A stretch of 64,000 nucleotides of DNA, taken from assembly GCA_013314715.1 (NCBI GenBank), contig JABUFC010000005.1, forward strand, positions 1 to 64,000, read 5' to 3'. This DNA comes from Bacteroidales bacterium. GTDB taxonomy: Bacteria; Bacteroidota; Bacteroidia; Bacteroidales; GWA2-32-17. Numbering within the stretch: the first letter of the stretch is position 1; every line of letters begins with the position of its first letter. The position numbers and the translations under genes were made by a program. Below are positions 33,079 to 41,437 of this stretch, one piece after another. The notes under the pieces are model-generated. The model worked only from the letters and a program-made list of their open reading frames with translations, was not told where the DNA came from and made no database searches.

Positions 33079-34452
33079 ATGAAAGATATGACTGTAGGAA
33101 AAGAATCCAAACTCATTTTGCAGTTTGCGATTCCTATGCTTTTAGGTAATGTTTTTCAGCAATTATATAATGTTGTTGATAGCATTATTGTTGGTCAATT
33201 TATAGGAAAGGCGGCCTTAGCGGCTGTAGGTGTTACCATGCCTTTAATTTTTACACTGATATCGTTAATAGTTGGTTTATCTATAGGTTTCAATGTTATT
33301 ATTGCCCAATATTTTGGAGCTAAAGATTACAAGAATGTGCAACGAACCGTCGATACGATGAATATTATTTTATTTGCTTCATCTGCTCTATTTACCATTG
33401 TGGGTTTATGGGTGATGGATGATGTATTGACGTTGATAAAAACACCCGCTGAAATTCATGTTCAAGCCATTCATTACCTGCGTATTTATTTATTGGGATT
33501 GGTTTTCTTTTTTGGTTATAATGGTAATGCAGCCATATACAGAGGGATGGGCGATTCAAAAACTCCTTTATATTTTATAATATTTTCTACTATTATAAAT
33601 ATAGGGTTAGATTTATTGTTTGTAGCTGTTTTTAAATGGGGAATAGAGGGGGCAGCATGGGCCACCATTATTTCTCAGGCTTTGGCATTTTTTGCTTCGA
33701 TTATTTATATCAATAAATTTCATAATTTTTTGAAATTTAAAATTTGGAGGCTCCAGTTTGATAAGTATATTTTTAAGAAATCGCTGCAAATAGGTTTACC
33801 GACTGCTTTACAGCAATCTTTTGTAGCTCTTGGAATGGTGGCTTTATTGAGTGTGGTAAATCTTTTCGGAACCGATGTGGTGGCGGCTTATTCTATTGCA
33901 ACCCGTATTGAGTCGTTTATTGCTTTACCTGCCATGAATTTTGCTGCTGCACTTTCTACGTTTGTAGGGCAAAATATAGGTGCACAAAAGATTGATAGAG
34001 TTAAAAGCGGTTATTTTGCAACATTAAAAATGACATTAATTATTACTATTGTTTCTACCTTGCTTATATTAATATTTTCGTATCCTTTAACTCGTTTATT
34101 CACGAACGATTTATCGGTCATAAATATTAGTCGTGGGTATTTAAATATTGTATCCTTTTTCTTTATTTTTTTTACAACGATGTTTGTAAATAATGGAGTA
34201 TTGAGAGGTGCAGGAGATACATTAATACCGATGTTCATAACTTTGTTTTCGTTATGGATTGTTCGTATTCCGTTAGCTTATTTATTATCTAAAACATACA
34301 ATTTTATAGGTATTTGGTGGGCAATTCCCATAGCTTGGTTTTTTGGCATGACACTTTCGTATATATATTATAGAACAGGTCGATGGAAAAGCAAGTCGGT
34401 AGTTAAAAAATATGTACCTACCGATGAGGTTGATGTAATTGCTGAACCATAA
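33079..34452 (+). CDS. MATE family efflux transporter
   Basis: A 457-residue, 12-span cation-coupled multidrug/toxin exporter. The N-lobe has QFAIPMLLGNVFQQLYNVVD and SIIVGQFIGKAALAAVG, the usual MATE start; the C-lobe repeats the theme with LQIGLPTALQQSFVALG and the conserved GVLRGAGDTLIPM. The subfamily resembles DinF/NorM-like bacterial exporters. A short cytosolic tail ends the protein. Transcribed alone; substrates unknown. Confidence 0.93.
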   Translation: MKDMTVGKESKLILQFAIPMLLGNVFQQLYNVVDSIIVGQFIGKAALAAVGVTMPLIFTLISLIVGLSIGFNVIIAQYFGAKDYKNVQRTVDTMNIILFASSALFTIVGLWVMDDVLTLIKTPAEIHVQAIHYLRIYLLGLVFFFGYNGNAAIYRGMGDSKTPLYFIIFSTIINIGLDLLFVAVFKWGIEGAAWATIISQALAFFASIIYINKFHNFLKFKIWRLQFDKYIFKKSLQIGLPTALQQSFVALGMVALLSVVNLFGTDVVAAYSIATRIESFIALPAMNFAAALSTFVGQNIGAQKIDRVKSGYFATLKMTLIITIVSTLLILIFSYPLTRLFTNDLSVINISRGYLNIVSFFFIFFTTMFVNNGVLRGAGDTLIPMFITLFSLWIVRIPLAYLLSKTYNFIGIWWAIPIAWFFGMTLSYIYYRTGRWKSKSVVKKYVPTDEVDVIAEP

Positions 34453-34525
34453 ATATTTTTAATGCCAAGTTGAATTATTCAATTGACTTAGTTTTTAGAA
34501 TACGGACAATCGTTGTCAATTATTT

Positions 34526-35797
34526 TTAATCAATCGTGGTAAAACCTGTATAAGGAATTAAGGCTTCAGGAATGAGGATACCATTTGGGGTTTGATAGTT
34601 TTCTAAAATAGCAGCTAAAATTCGTGGGAGTGCTAAGGCACTTCCATTAAGTGTATGACATAAAACGTTTTTCTTGGTTTGGCTATCTTTATAACGTAGT
34701 TTGAGTCGATTGGCCTGAAATGATTCAAAATTTGATACGGAGCTTACTTCGAGCCAGCGTTGTTGAGCCATACTAAAAACTTCAAAATCGTAAGTGAGGG
34801 CAGAAGTAAAACTCATATCGCCACCACATAATTTAACAATACGATAGGGGAGTCCGAGTAATGCAACCAAATTTTCTACGTGTTTTACCATTTGTTCTAA
34901 TTGCTCATATGAACGTTCGGGGTGTTCAATGACTACAATCTCTACTTTATCGAATTGGTGCAGTCGGTTAAGACCACGCACGTCTTTGCCATAGGAACCC
35001 GCTTCGCGGCGGAAACACGGAGTATAAGCAGTATATTTAATGGGTAAATCGTTTTCATTTACAATAACATCTCTAAAAATATTGGTAACTGGAACTTCAG
35101 CTGTTGGTACTAAAAAGAAATTATCGAGTGTAATGTGATACATTTGACCTTCTTTATCGGGCAACTGGCCAGTACCAAATCCTGAAGCTTCGTTAACTAT
35201 AAAAGGAGGAATAACTTCGTTGAATCCTGTTTCGATAGCTTTATCTAGAAAAAAGCTTATTAGTGCTCGTTGTAGTTTGGCACCTTTGCCTTTATAAACA
35301 GGAAAGCCGGCACCTGTAATTTTATTGCCAAGTTCAAAGTCGATAATATCGTATTTTTTTGCTAAATCCCAGTGTGGTAAGCCATTATTTGCAGTAGCAG
35401 ATGGACCACCGCTTCGTACAATAACATTATCTTCAGCTGTTTTGCCGAGTGGTACTGTTGGGTGAGGCATATTGGGGAGGGTTACAATTAATTGATCTAT
35501 TTGCTCTTCTATTTGTTGGTATTTTTGTTGCAATTCTTGAGCTTTTATTTTGAGCGTATTGGTTTGTAACTTTGCCTCTTCGGCTTTTTCTTTTAAGCCT
35601 TGTTTTATATAATTTCCAATTTCTTTTGCTATGCGATTAAGTTCGGCTTGAGTGTCGTCGGCATCTTTTTGGTTTTTACGACGTTGTGAATCGAGCTCAA
35701 TAATTTTTTCAATAGTTTCGGTGGCATCGATATTTTTAATTTTTAGACGCTCAATAACTTCATTTTTTTGCTCTAAAATGGTTTTTAACTGTATCAT
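34526..35797 (-). CDS. serS: Seryl-tRNA synthetase
   Basis: Charges tRNA-Ser and the selenocysteine tRNA if present. The N-terminal coiled-coil arm spans about residues 30-105 (DADDTQAELNRIAKEIGNYI). The class II core has motif 2 FRREAGSYGKDVRGLNRLHQ and motif 3 NGSALALPRILAAILE, plus the serine-pocket TAEVPVTN and FQANRLKLRY. Length of 423 is standard. It lies downstream of rplU-rpmA, separated by a strong terminator. Confidence 0.97.
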   Translation of the reverse strand: MIQLKTILEQKNEVIERLKIKNIDATETIEKIIELDSQRRKNQKDADDTQAELNRIAKEIGNYIKQGLKEKAEEAKLQTNTLKIKAQELQQKYQQIEEQIDQLIVTLPNMPHPTVPLGKTAEDNVIVRSGGPSATANNGLPHWDLAKKYDIIDFELGNKITGAGFPVYKGKGAKLQRALISFFLDKAIETGFNEVIPPFIVNEASGFGTGQLPDKEGQMYHITLDNFFLVPTAEVPVTNIFRDVIVNENDLPIKYTAYTPCFRREAGSYGKDVRGLNRLHQFDKVEIVVIEHPERSYEQLEQMVKHVENLVALLGLPYRIVKLCGGDMSFTSALTYDFEVFSMAQQRWLEVSSVSNFESFQANRLKLRYKDSQTKKNVLCHTLNGSALALPRILAAILENYQTPNGILIPEALIPYTGFTTID

Positions 35798-35806
35798 AAT
35801 TTTTTG

Positions 35807-35850
35807 TAAAAAAAAACTCCTTAGTTATCTAGCAAGATAAGCTAAGGAGT
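35807..35850 (-). terminator. Intrinsic terminator of rplU-rpmA
   Basis: On the minus strand, a stem of 15 pairs with one bulged base (arms ACTCCTTAG and AGATAA, loop of four) is followed by nine T. It sits 22 bases after the rpmA stop and 10 bases before the serS start, so it separates the two units, or attenuates serS. Confidence 0.85.
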
Positions 35851-35871
35851 GAATTTATTAATCTTAATAAC

Positions 35872-36135
35872 TTATTGAATATTAACAGGCTCAACGGAAA
35901 CGTATGATTTGTTGTCTTTTTTTCTTTTGAAAACAACTTTACCATCGACCAATGCAAAAAGTGTATGGTCTTTTCCCATTCCTACGTTAAGGCTGGGATA
36001 ATGTACGGTTCCGCGTTGACGTACGATAATATTGCCTGCTTTAGCAAATTGTCCGCCATATATTTTAACACCTAATCGCTTACTGTGCGATTCGCGACCA
36101 TTGGTTGAACTACCTGCTCCTTTCTTATGTGCCAT
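35872..36135 (-). CDS. rpmA: 50S ribosomal protein L27
   Basis: The N-terminus [20 protein letters not shown] is diagnostic; the tail reaches the peptidyl-transferase centre. [20 protein letters not shown] and the C-terminal beta barrel are normal. There is no Firmicutes-type cleavable N-terminal extension. Length 87. Eleven bases after rplU, its standard partner. Confidence 0.98.
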   Translation of the reverse strand: MAHKKGAGSSTNGRESHSKRLGVKIYGGQFAKAGNIIVRQRGTVHYPSLNVGMGKDHTLFALVDGKVVFKRKKDNKSYVSVEPVNIQ

Positions 36136-36146
36136 AATTCTTTATT

Positions 36147-36458
36147 TTAGAGTTGAATATTTTCGATTTCTATTTGCGAGAAGAATTGACGATGCCCGTT
36201 TAATTTACGATAACCATTACGTCTTTTCTTTTTAAATACTAAAACTTTATCGCCTTTTAAATGTTTAATAATTCTAGCAGAAATTTTAGCTCCATTTATG
36301 TAGGGAGCACCTACCGTTATTTTTCCGTCGTTATCGGCTAATAATATTTTAGAAAATTCAACTGAAGCGCCTTCTTCGGCACTCAAACGGTGTACGAAAA
36401 ATTTCTTTCCTTTTTCAACTTTAAATTGCTGTCCAGCAATATCTACAATAGCATACAT
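36147..36458 (-). CDS. rplU: 50S ribosomal protein L21
   Basis: Starting at the ATG at 36458 gives the canonical [21 protein letters not shown] longer frame to 36512 adds 18 residues lying inside the promoter region and is rejected. The C-terminal [20 protein letters not shown] is the rRNA-binding tail. Operon with rpmA; TATCTTTG promoter upstream. Confidence 0.97.
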   Translation of the reverse strand: MYAIVDIAGQQFKVEKGKKFFVHRLSAEEGASVEFSKILLADNDGKITVGAPYINGAKISARIIKHLKGDKVLVFKKKRRNGYRKLNGHRQFFSQIEIENIQL

Positions 36459-36489
36459 GATGATATCAAATAGGTTTTGTTTTGGACTG

Positions 36490-36497
36490 CAAAGATA
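36490..36497 (-). promoter_or_regulatory. -7 promoter element of rplU-rpmA
   Basis: TATCTTTG on the minus strand, exact match to TAnnTTTG, 31 bases before the rplU ATG. Confidence 0.6.
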
Positions 36498-36601
36498 TAA
36501 AGTTTTTTTCAATCTTCAACTCTTTTTTATGAAAAAAATAATTAACGACAATTTTTTTATAAAAAAATGTACGAAAGCTTATTTATACGAAATGATTTTC
36601 T

Positions 36602-36609
36602 TATTTTTG
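36602..36609 (+). promoter_or_regulatory. -7 promoter element of the bifunctional nuclease gene
   Basis: TATTTTTG, exact match to TAnnTTTG, 23 bases before the ATG at 36633. Confidence 0.5.
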
Positions 36610-36632
36610 TTCAAAAGTAATGGTACGAATAA

Positions 36633-37223
36633 ATGAAGAAGATTAAGTTAAACGTAGTTGGTTTATCATATAGCGAAACTCATTCGGGGGCTTATGCTTT
36701 AGTGTTGCAAGAAGAAAATGGAAGTAGGCGAATACCCATTATTATAGGTTCGTTCGAAGCACAAGCCATAGCTATTCAATTAGAAAAATTAAAACCACCA
36801 CGTCCTCTTACTCATGATTTATTTGTAATGTTTGCTTCGGCATTTAAGGTTGATTTGCTTGAGGTTAATATATATAAATTAGAAGAAGGTATTTTTTATT
36901 CGAATTTGATTTTGCAAAAAGACGATGAACAAGTTGAGATAGATAGCCGTACCTCTGATGCTATTGCGTTGGCACTTCGTTTTGAATGTCCCATATATAC
37001 AACTCAAGATATTTTAGATAAAGCTGGCATTTTACTTACATTTGAAGAAGAAAAAGATGAAGAAAATCAGATTGCCGAGAATGATAATAATAGACCATCG
37101 TTTTATTCAAAATATACCATTGATGAGTTAGAAGAAATGCTTAATAAGGCTATTGAAAATGAAGAATACGAAAAAGCATCGTCTATTAGAGATGAGTTAG
37201 CACGTCGTAAGAAAGATTTTTAA
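36633..37223 (+). CDS. Bifunctional nuclease (DUF151) with C-terminal UVR motif
   Basis: The N-terminal DUF151/BFN domain (1-130) has HSGAYALVLQEENGSRRIPI, IGSFEAQAIAIQLEKLKPPR and RTSDAIALALRFECPIY. It is followed by an acidic linker and a UvrB/UvrC-type hairpin (YTIDELEEMLNKAIENEEYE, KASSIRDELARR). BFN proteins show RNase and DNase activity in plants and occur widely in bacteria; the UVR tail is typical of the Bacteroidota form. Its cellular role is unsettled. Twenty-four bases precede a nucleoside permease gene on the same strand. Confidence 0.88.
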   Translation: MKKIKLNVVGLSYSETHSGAYALVLQEENGSRRIPIIIGSFEAQAIAIQLEKLKPPRPLTHDLFVMFASAFKVDLLEVNIYKLEEGIFYSNLILQKDDEQVEIDSRTSDAIALALRFECPIYTTQDILDKAGILLTFEEEKDEENQIAENDNNRPSFYSKYTIDELEEMLNKAIENEEYEKASSIRDELARRKKDF

Positions 37224-37247
37224 TTAATAGAATTTAAATAAAGTTAT

Positions 37248-38510
37248 ATGAGTCTAAAATTTAGATTAATTGTGATGAATTTTCTCCAATTTTTTGTTTG
37301 GGGTGCTTGGCTTATTACTATTGCAAATTATTGGTTTGGAACTAAACAATGGGGGAGCGAAGAATTTGGTGCCGTATTTTTAACATTGGGTATTGCTTCA
37401 CTTTTTATGCCCACTCTTACGGGTATTATTGCCGATAAATGGATGAATGCTGAAAAATTATATGGCATACTTCATCTTTTGAGCGGGGCTACTGTTTTTT
37501 GTTTTCCACTTATTAACGATCCATCTACTTTTTTTTGGTTTATGCTGTTGGCTATGTGTTTTTATATGCCTACTATTGCACTTACCAATACGGTTGGATA
37601 CAATGCTTTAAAAACTCATGGTTACGATGTAGTAAAAGATTTTCCACCCATTCGTGTATTTGGAACTATTGGTTTTATTGTTGCTATGTGGATTACTAAC
37701 CTTACGGGAAACAAAGCTACTGAGATACAATTTTATATTTCGGCATTTGCTTCTTTTGTATTGGGTATATATTCTTTTACTTTACCTAAATGTCCTCCAC
37801 AATTAAAATCTTCGGGAAGTTCTTCGTTGGTTAAGCTTTTAGGGTTAGACGCATTTAAGTTATTTGCTAATTACAAAATGGCTTTGTTTTTTATTTTTTC
37901 GATGCTTTTGGGTGCTTCGTTGCAATTAACTAATATGTATGGCGATGTGTTTTTAGATGAATTTAAAAATCTACCACAGTATGCCGATTCGTTTGTGGTT
38001 CGTTATTCTACGATTATCATGTCTATTTCGCAAATGTCCGAAACGCTTTTCATTCTTACTATTCCATTTTTCTTGCGAAAATTTGGCATTAAAAAAGTTA
38101 TGCTTATGAGCATGTTTGCTTGGGTACTACGTTTTGGTTTGTTTGGGTATGGAAATCCTGAAGATGGTTTATGGATGATAATTTTATCATGTATTATATA
38201 TGGTATGGCATTCGACTTTTTTAATATATCGGGAGCATTATTTGTTGAAACCCAATGCGACTCGTCTATTAGAGCAAGTGCACAAGGTTTATTTATGATG
38301 ATGACCAATGGTTTTGGTACCATGATTGGTGCTTTAACAAGTGGTATTATTATTAAAAAATTCTTTATTCTTCCTAATGGTTTTAGAGACTGGCATCATA
38401 TATGGATTACTTTTGCCTTATATGCTTTAGTGGTTGCTCTTTTGTTTGCTCTTTTATTTAAACATAAACATAATCCTAATGATCCTAAGTTACAAAATAT
38501 AGCTCATTGA
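37248..38510 (+). CDS. Nucleoside permease, NupG/XapB-type MFS transporter
   Basis: A 12-span major facilitator of the nucleoside:H+ symporter family. MNFLQFFVWGAWLITIANYW near the N-terminus, IIADKWMNAEKLYGILHLLS, the inner loop FPPIRVFGTIGFIVAMW and the late ETQCDSSIRASAQGLFMMMT are the family's hallmark segments. Length of 420 matches NupG. It lies upstream of thyA, so nucleoside uptake and thymidylate synthesis are neighbours, though a gap of about 145 bases separates them. Confidence 0.9.
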   Translation: MSLKFRLIVMNFLQFFVWGAWLITIANYWFGTKQWGSEEFGAVFLTLGIASLFMPTLTGIIADKWMNAEKLYGILHLLSGATVFCFPLINDPSTFFWFMLLAMCFYMPTIALTNTVGYNALKTHGYDVVKDFPPIRVFGTIGFIVAMWITNLTGNKATEIQFYISAFASFVLGIYSFTLPKCPPQLKSSGSSSLVKLLGLDAFKLFANYKMALFFIFSMLLGASLQLTNMYGDVFLDEFKNLPQYADSFVVRYSTIIMSISQMSETLFILTIPFFLRKFGIKKVMLMSMFAWVLRFGLFGYGNPEDGLWMIILSCIIYGMAFDFFNISGALFVETQCDSSIRASAQGLFMMMTNGFGTMIGALTSGIIIKKFFILPNGFRDWHHIWITFALYALVVALLFALLFKHKHNPNDPKLQNIAH

Positions 38511-38533
38511 TTATTTATTGAAAATTAATAGAG

Positions 38534-38635
38534 ATGAAGATTCTTAATGCTAAATTGTTAATTGTTAGTTTTTTCATACTTATGATTTTGTTAGGCTTAG
38601 AGCGAATCTTTACAACACTTGTAAAAATAGTTTGA
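38534..38635 (+). CDS. Possible 33-residue single-span micropeptide
   Basis: ATG at 38534 opens a 33-codon frame with one hydrophobic span (KLLIVSFFILMILLGL) and a short charged tail. It lies between the permease gene and thyA, 19 bases before the thyA ATG. There is no family support. The composition suits a small membrane protein, but an accidental frame is quite possible. Confidence 0.25.
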   Translation: MKILNAKLLIVSFFILMILLGLERIFTTLVKIV

Positions 38636-38654
38636 AAATTAAAACATTAATAAA

Positions 38655-39449
38655 ATGAAGCCATACTTAGATTTACTTCAGCATGTACTCGATCATGGCA
38701 CCTTAAAGAGCGATAGAACCGGTGTTGGAACAAAGAGTATTTTTGGATATCAGATGCGATTTGACTTACAAAAAGGTTTTCCTTTGGTAACTACTAAAAA
38801 AGTACATTTAAAATCGATTATTTATGAATTGTTATGGTTCTTAAATGGTGATACTAATATTAATTATTTAAAAGATAATGGTGTAAGTATTTGGGATGAG
38901 TGGGCCGATATGAATGGTAATTTAGGACCAGTGTATGGGCATCAATGGCGAAAATGGGAATCGAACGATGGTAAAATAATCGATCAAATTTCGGAAGTGG
39001 TTGAATCTATTAAGCATAATCCCGACTCACGTCGTCATATTGTGAGTGCATGGAATGTGGGCGATTTGGATAAAATGGCATTACCTCCCTGCCATATCTT
39101 GTTCCAATTTTATGTTGCAGATGGAAAACTTTCGTGCCAAATGTATCAGCGTAGTGGCGATTTGTTTTTAGGTGTTCCTTTTAATATAGCTTCGTATTCG
39201 TTATTAACTATGATGATGGCACAGGTTTGTAATTTACAACCTGGTGAATTTATTCACACTTTAGGCGATGCACATATATATACTTTTCATTTTGATCAAG
39301 TAAGAACACAAATACAACGAGAACCACGTCCATTACCCATTATGAAAATAAATCCTCATGTAAAAAATATTTTCTCTTTTAAATATACCGACTTTACGCT
39401 CGAAGGTTACGATCCTCATCCTCCTATCAAAGGACCAGTGGCAGTATAG
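38655..39449 (+). CDS. thyA: Thymidylate synthase
   Basis: Methylates dUMP to dTMP with methylene-THF. All signature parts are present: [38 protein letters not shown], the nucleophile Cys in [31 protein letters not shown] and the C-terminal [10 protein letters not shown]. 264 residues is the E. coli length. Followed by a strong bidirectional terminator. Confidence 0.98.
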   Translation: MKPYLDLLQHVLDHGTLKSDRTGVGTKSIFGYQMRFDLQKGFPLVTTKKVHLKSIIYELLWFLNGDTNINYLKDNGVSIWDEWADMNGNLGPVYGHQWRKWESNDGKIIDQISEVVESIKHNPDSRRHIVSAWNVGDLDKMALPPCHILFQFYVADGKLSCQMYQRSGDLFLGVPFNIASYSLLTMMMAQVCNLQPGEFIHTLGDAHIYTFHFDQVRTQIQREPRPLPIMKINPHVKNIFSFKYTDFTLEGYDPHPPIKGPVAV

Positions 39450-39454
39450 TAACA

Positions 39455-39480
39455 GAAAAGCCCTGTTTTCAGGGCTTTTC
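39455..39480 (+). terminator. Intrinsic terminator of thyA
   Basis: Perfect 11-pair stem GAAAAGCCCTG/CAGGGCTTTTC with a TTTT loop. It starts 5 bases after the thyA stop codon. Confidence 0.85.
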
Positions 39481-39537
39481 GCCATTTTGCAGCATTGCAA
39501 AAAGGAACTAATTTAAAACTTATATGCTATGAAAAAA

Positions 39538-39717
39538 CTAGTTCAATCGTTCGGCTTTACTCGATTGGGCTATGTCGTAATGAGGAAATATTTTATAAAT
39601 AATAGAGTTATCTTCGTTATATATATTGCTAACAAGTACATATAATACGGGACGTTTAAAGTTTGAATAACGTTTTACGACTTTTACCGTAGGTTCTTTT
39701 TTTGTGTGTTGGTTCAT
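39538..39717 (-). CDS. Small hypothetical protein (59 residues)
   Basis: No recognised family. From the ATG at 39717 it reads MNQHTKKEPTVKVVKRYSNF and ends QSSKAERLN. The middle is a likely beta-hairpin (RPVLYVLVSNIYNEDNSIIY). No signal peptide or membrane span. It is supported as a real gene mainly by an exact TAACTTTG promoter 15 bases upstream of the ATG and by ordinary amino-acid composition. Confidence 0.5.
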   Translation of the reverse strand: MNQHTKKEPTVKVVKRYSNFKRPVLYVLVSNIYNEDNSIIYKIFPHYDIAQSSKAERLN

Positions 39718-39732
39718 GACTGTAATTTTTAG

Positions 39733-39740
39733 CAAAGTTA
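39733..39740 (-). promoter_or_regulatory. -7 promoter element of the 59-residue gene
   Basis: TAACTTTG on the minus strand, exact match to TAnnTTTG, 15 bases before the ATG at 39717. Confidence 0.5.
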
Positions 39741-39854
39741 CAGCCTAAAACCATTTAGTATAAAAAAATTTGATTAAAAGTTAAATAGTGTTGATGAAGA
39801 TATAAAACTTATCTATTTTTTAGATGAACATGAATTTTGAATAGATAAATGAAA

Positions 39855-40451
39855 TTAAAAACTTGACTTTTCACTGGGTTTATTAGATACTAAAACTCCT
39901 ACGCAACCTTTTCCGCTACATTTTTCAGAAGCAGTAACATAAACAATAAGTTCCATGGTAGATGCTGCAGTAAATTCAAAAGAAGTAGAAGGGCGATAAC
40001 GTTTCATTTCTATTTCGTCTTGATATTTCGATATTTCGAGCTTTAAATTATTGATGTTAGCATCGATTTCGATTTTCTTTTTACCACCTTTGATTTTTAC
40101 TTTTTGATTTTCGAGTGATATTAGAAATTGTTTTTTTTGCTCAATTGTTTTGAGCAGTTCTTCATCGATCCCAGTAGAGAAATAAACTTTGCCTGTATTA
40201 TCAGTAACTTTTATACTAACTTCGTTCATTATTTGCGATGAAACAAGAAATGAAATTTTATAATCTTTACCTTCGTTGCATATAATATTTAATTTTGACG
40301 ATTTGCCAGCGAAAAAAACTGCACTTTTCGATTGAATATCATATTTCCATGGATAACGAATGCCGCTTCTTTGAACCGTTAAAAAATCACTGCAATTTTG
40401 CCCCAAACTAAAGATGGGAACGAAAAGTAATAAATATGCTAATTTTTTCAT
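39855..40451 (-). CDS. Hypothetical exported protein
   Basis: Not recognised. The signal peptide (MKKLAYLLLFVPIFSLGQ) precedes a beta-rich domain with NCSDFLTVQRSGIRYPWKYD, then a charged helical segment (about 95-140), and a C-terminal strand region ELIVYVTASEKCSGKGCVGV. Four Cys in the mature part could form two disulfides. It follows a lipoprotein gene by 14 bases on the same strand, so the two probably act together in the periplasm. Confidence 0.6.
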   Translation of the reverse strand: MKKLAYLLLFVPIFSLGQNCSDFLTVQRSGIRYPWKYDIQSKSAVFFAGKSSKLNIICNEGKDYKISFLVSSQIMNEVSIKVTDNTGKVYFSTGIDEELLKTIEQKKQFLISLENQKVKIKGGKKKIEIDANINNLKLEISKYQDEIEMKRYRPSTSFEFTAASTMELIVYVTASEKCSGKGCVGVLVSNKPSEKSSF

Positions 40452-40465
40452 AGTTGTCAGTTTTT

Positions 40466-41341
40466 TTAAGCTTGTTTAATAATTTCGTTTCTTATTTTTT
40501 CAATAGTTTGTTTTAATTGCAAATATGTTTCGTTATCAATTTTGTATATAGTTTTAGCTCCAATAATAATTTTTGTAGTATCTTGTGATATGTTTTTATC
40601 TTCTTCGGTAGTGGCACTAATTTTATCCATTAAATTTTTAATAGATAATAGATCGTTTTTAATATTTTGTGTTGTGCTTTGATCTTTAAGTGATTCTATC
40701 ATTCCAATAAGATTTTGTAAAACTATTTTTTGTGAAGCGATACGTTGTATAATTGGATTTTTTTCATCGTATTTGTTAACCAGTTGAAATGCAATGTACA
40801 TGCTTTCAATCCAACCACCCGTGCTAATTAATGCAAGTGTTATGCCATCGTCGTTTTGTTGCAAGTGGTCAATAACGTTGTAAAAAGAATTGTTGGTAAT
40901 GGCACTGATAGAGTCTACATTGGTAATATTGTTTTCGAGACGGTCAAAAGTAGATTTTTCTATAGCATTGGTTATTCCAATTTGATCGCTCATGCTTTTT
41001 ATTTTGCTAAAATAGCGAACGGTTTCCTGAAATTTACTAAAGGTAGCTAAATAAGCCATATCGGCTGCATATACACCCAGGTTTAATTTTTGTTTGATGG
41101 GATCAATAAAATTTGTTTTTTCGGGAGCTGTTATATTGGCTTTAAACGAGGCTTTTGAATTTTTTAATAATGATATAAACTCATCGGGTGAGGGTACCTG
41201 ATAAATAATTTCTGATTTTATATTTTCGCTACTATCAATAAGGGTATCTGAATTATCAATAGTTTTTGTGTCGTTATTATTACCACACGAAGTAAACAAT
41301 AACGAAACCCAAATTCCAATAAATAGAATCGATTTATTCAT
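40466..41341 (-). CDS. Hypothetical helical lipoprotein
   Basis: Not recognised by name. The lipoprotein signal ends WVSLLFTSC-GNNN, with Cys as the lipidation site. The mature part is almost wholly helical, with YAADMAYLATFSKFQETVRY, LISTGGWIESMYIAFQLVNK and a long final helix (LQLKQTIEKIRNEIIKQA). The WIESMYIAFQ segment recurs in Bacteroidota lipoproteins of unknown function. Paired with the exported protein downstream. Confidence 0.62.
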   Translation of the reverse strand: MNKSILFIGIWVSLLFTSCGNNNDTKTIDNSDTLIDSSENIKSEIIYQVPSPDEFISLLKNSKASFKANITAPEKTNFIDPIKQKLNLGVYAADMAYLATFSKFQETVRYFSKIKSMSDQIGITNAIEKSTFDRLENNITNVDSISAITNNSFYNVIDHLQQNDDGITLALISTGGWIESMYIAFQLVNKYDEKNPIIQRIASQKIVLQNLIGMIESLKDQSTTQNIKNDLLSIKNLMDKISATTEEDKNISQDTTKIIIGAKTIYKIDNETYLQLKQTIEKIRNEIIKQA

Positions 41342-41437
41342 GATAGTTAATTTTAAATTATATGCAAACTTACATTATTTTTTGAAAATGTCAAAAAATG
41401 ATTTGTTTTTGATAATAAATAATAAATGTGTATTCGT

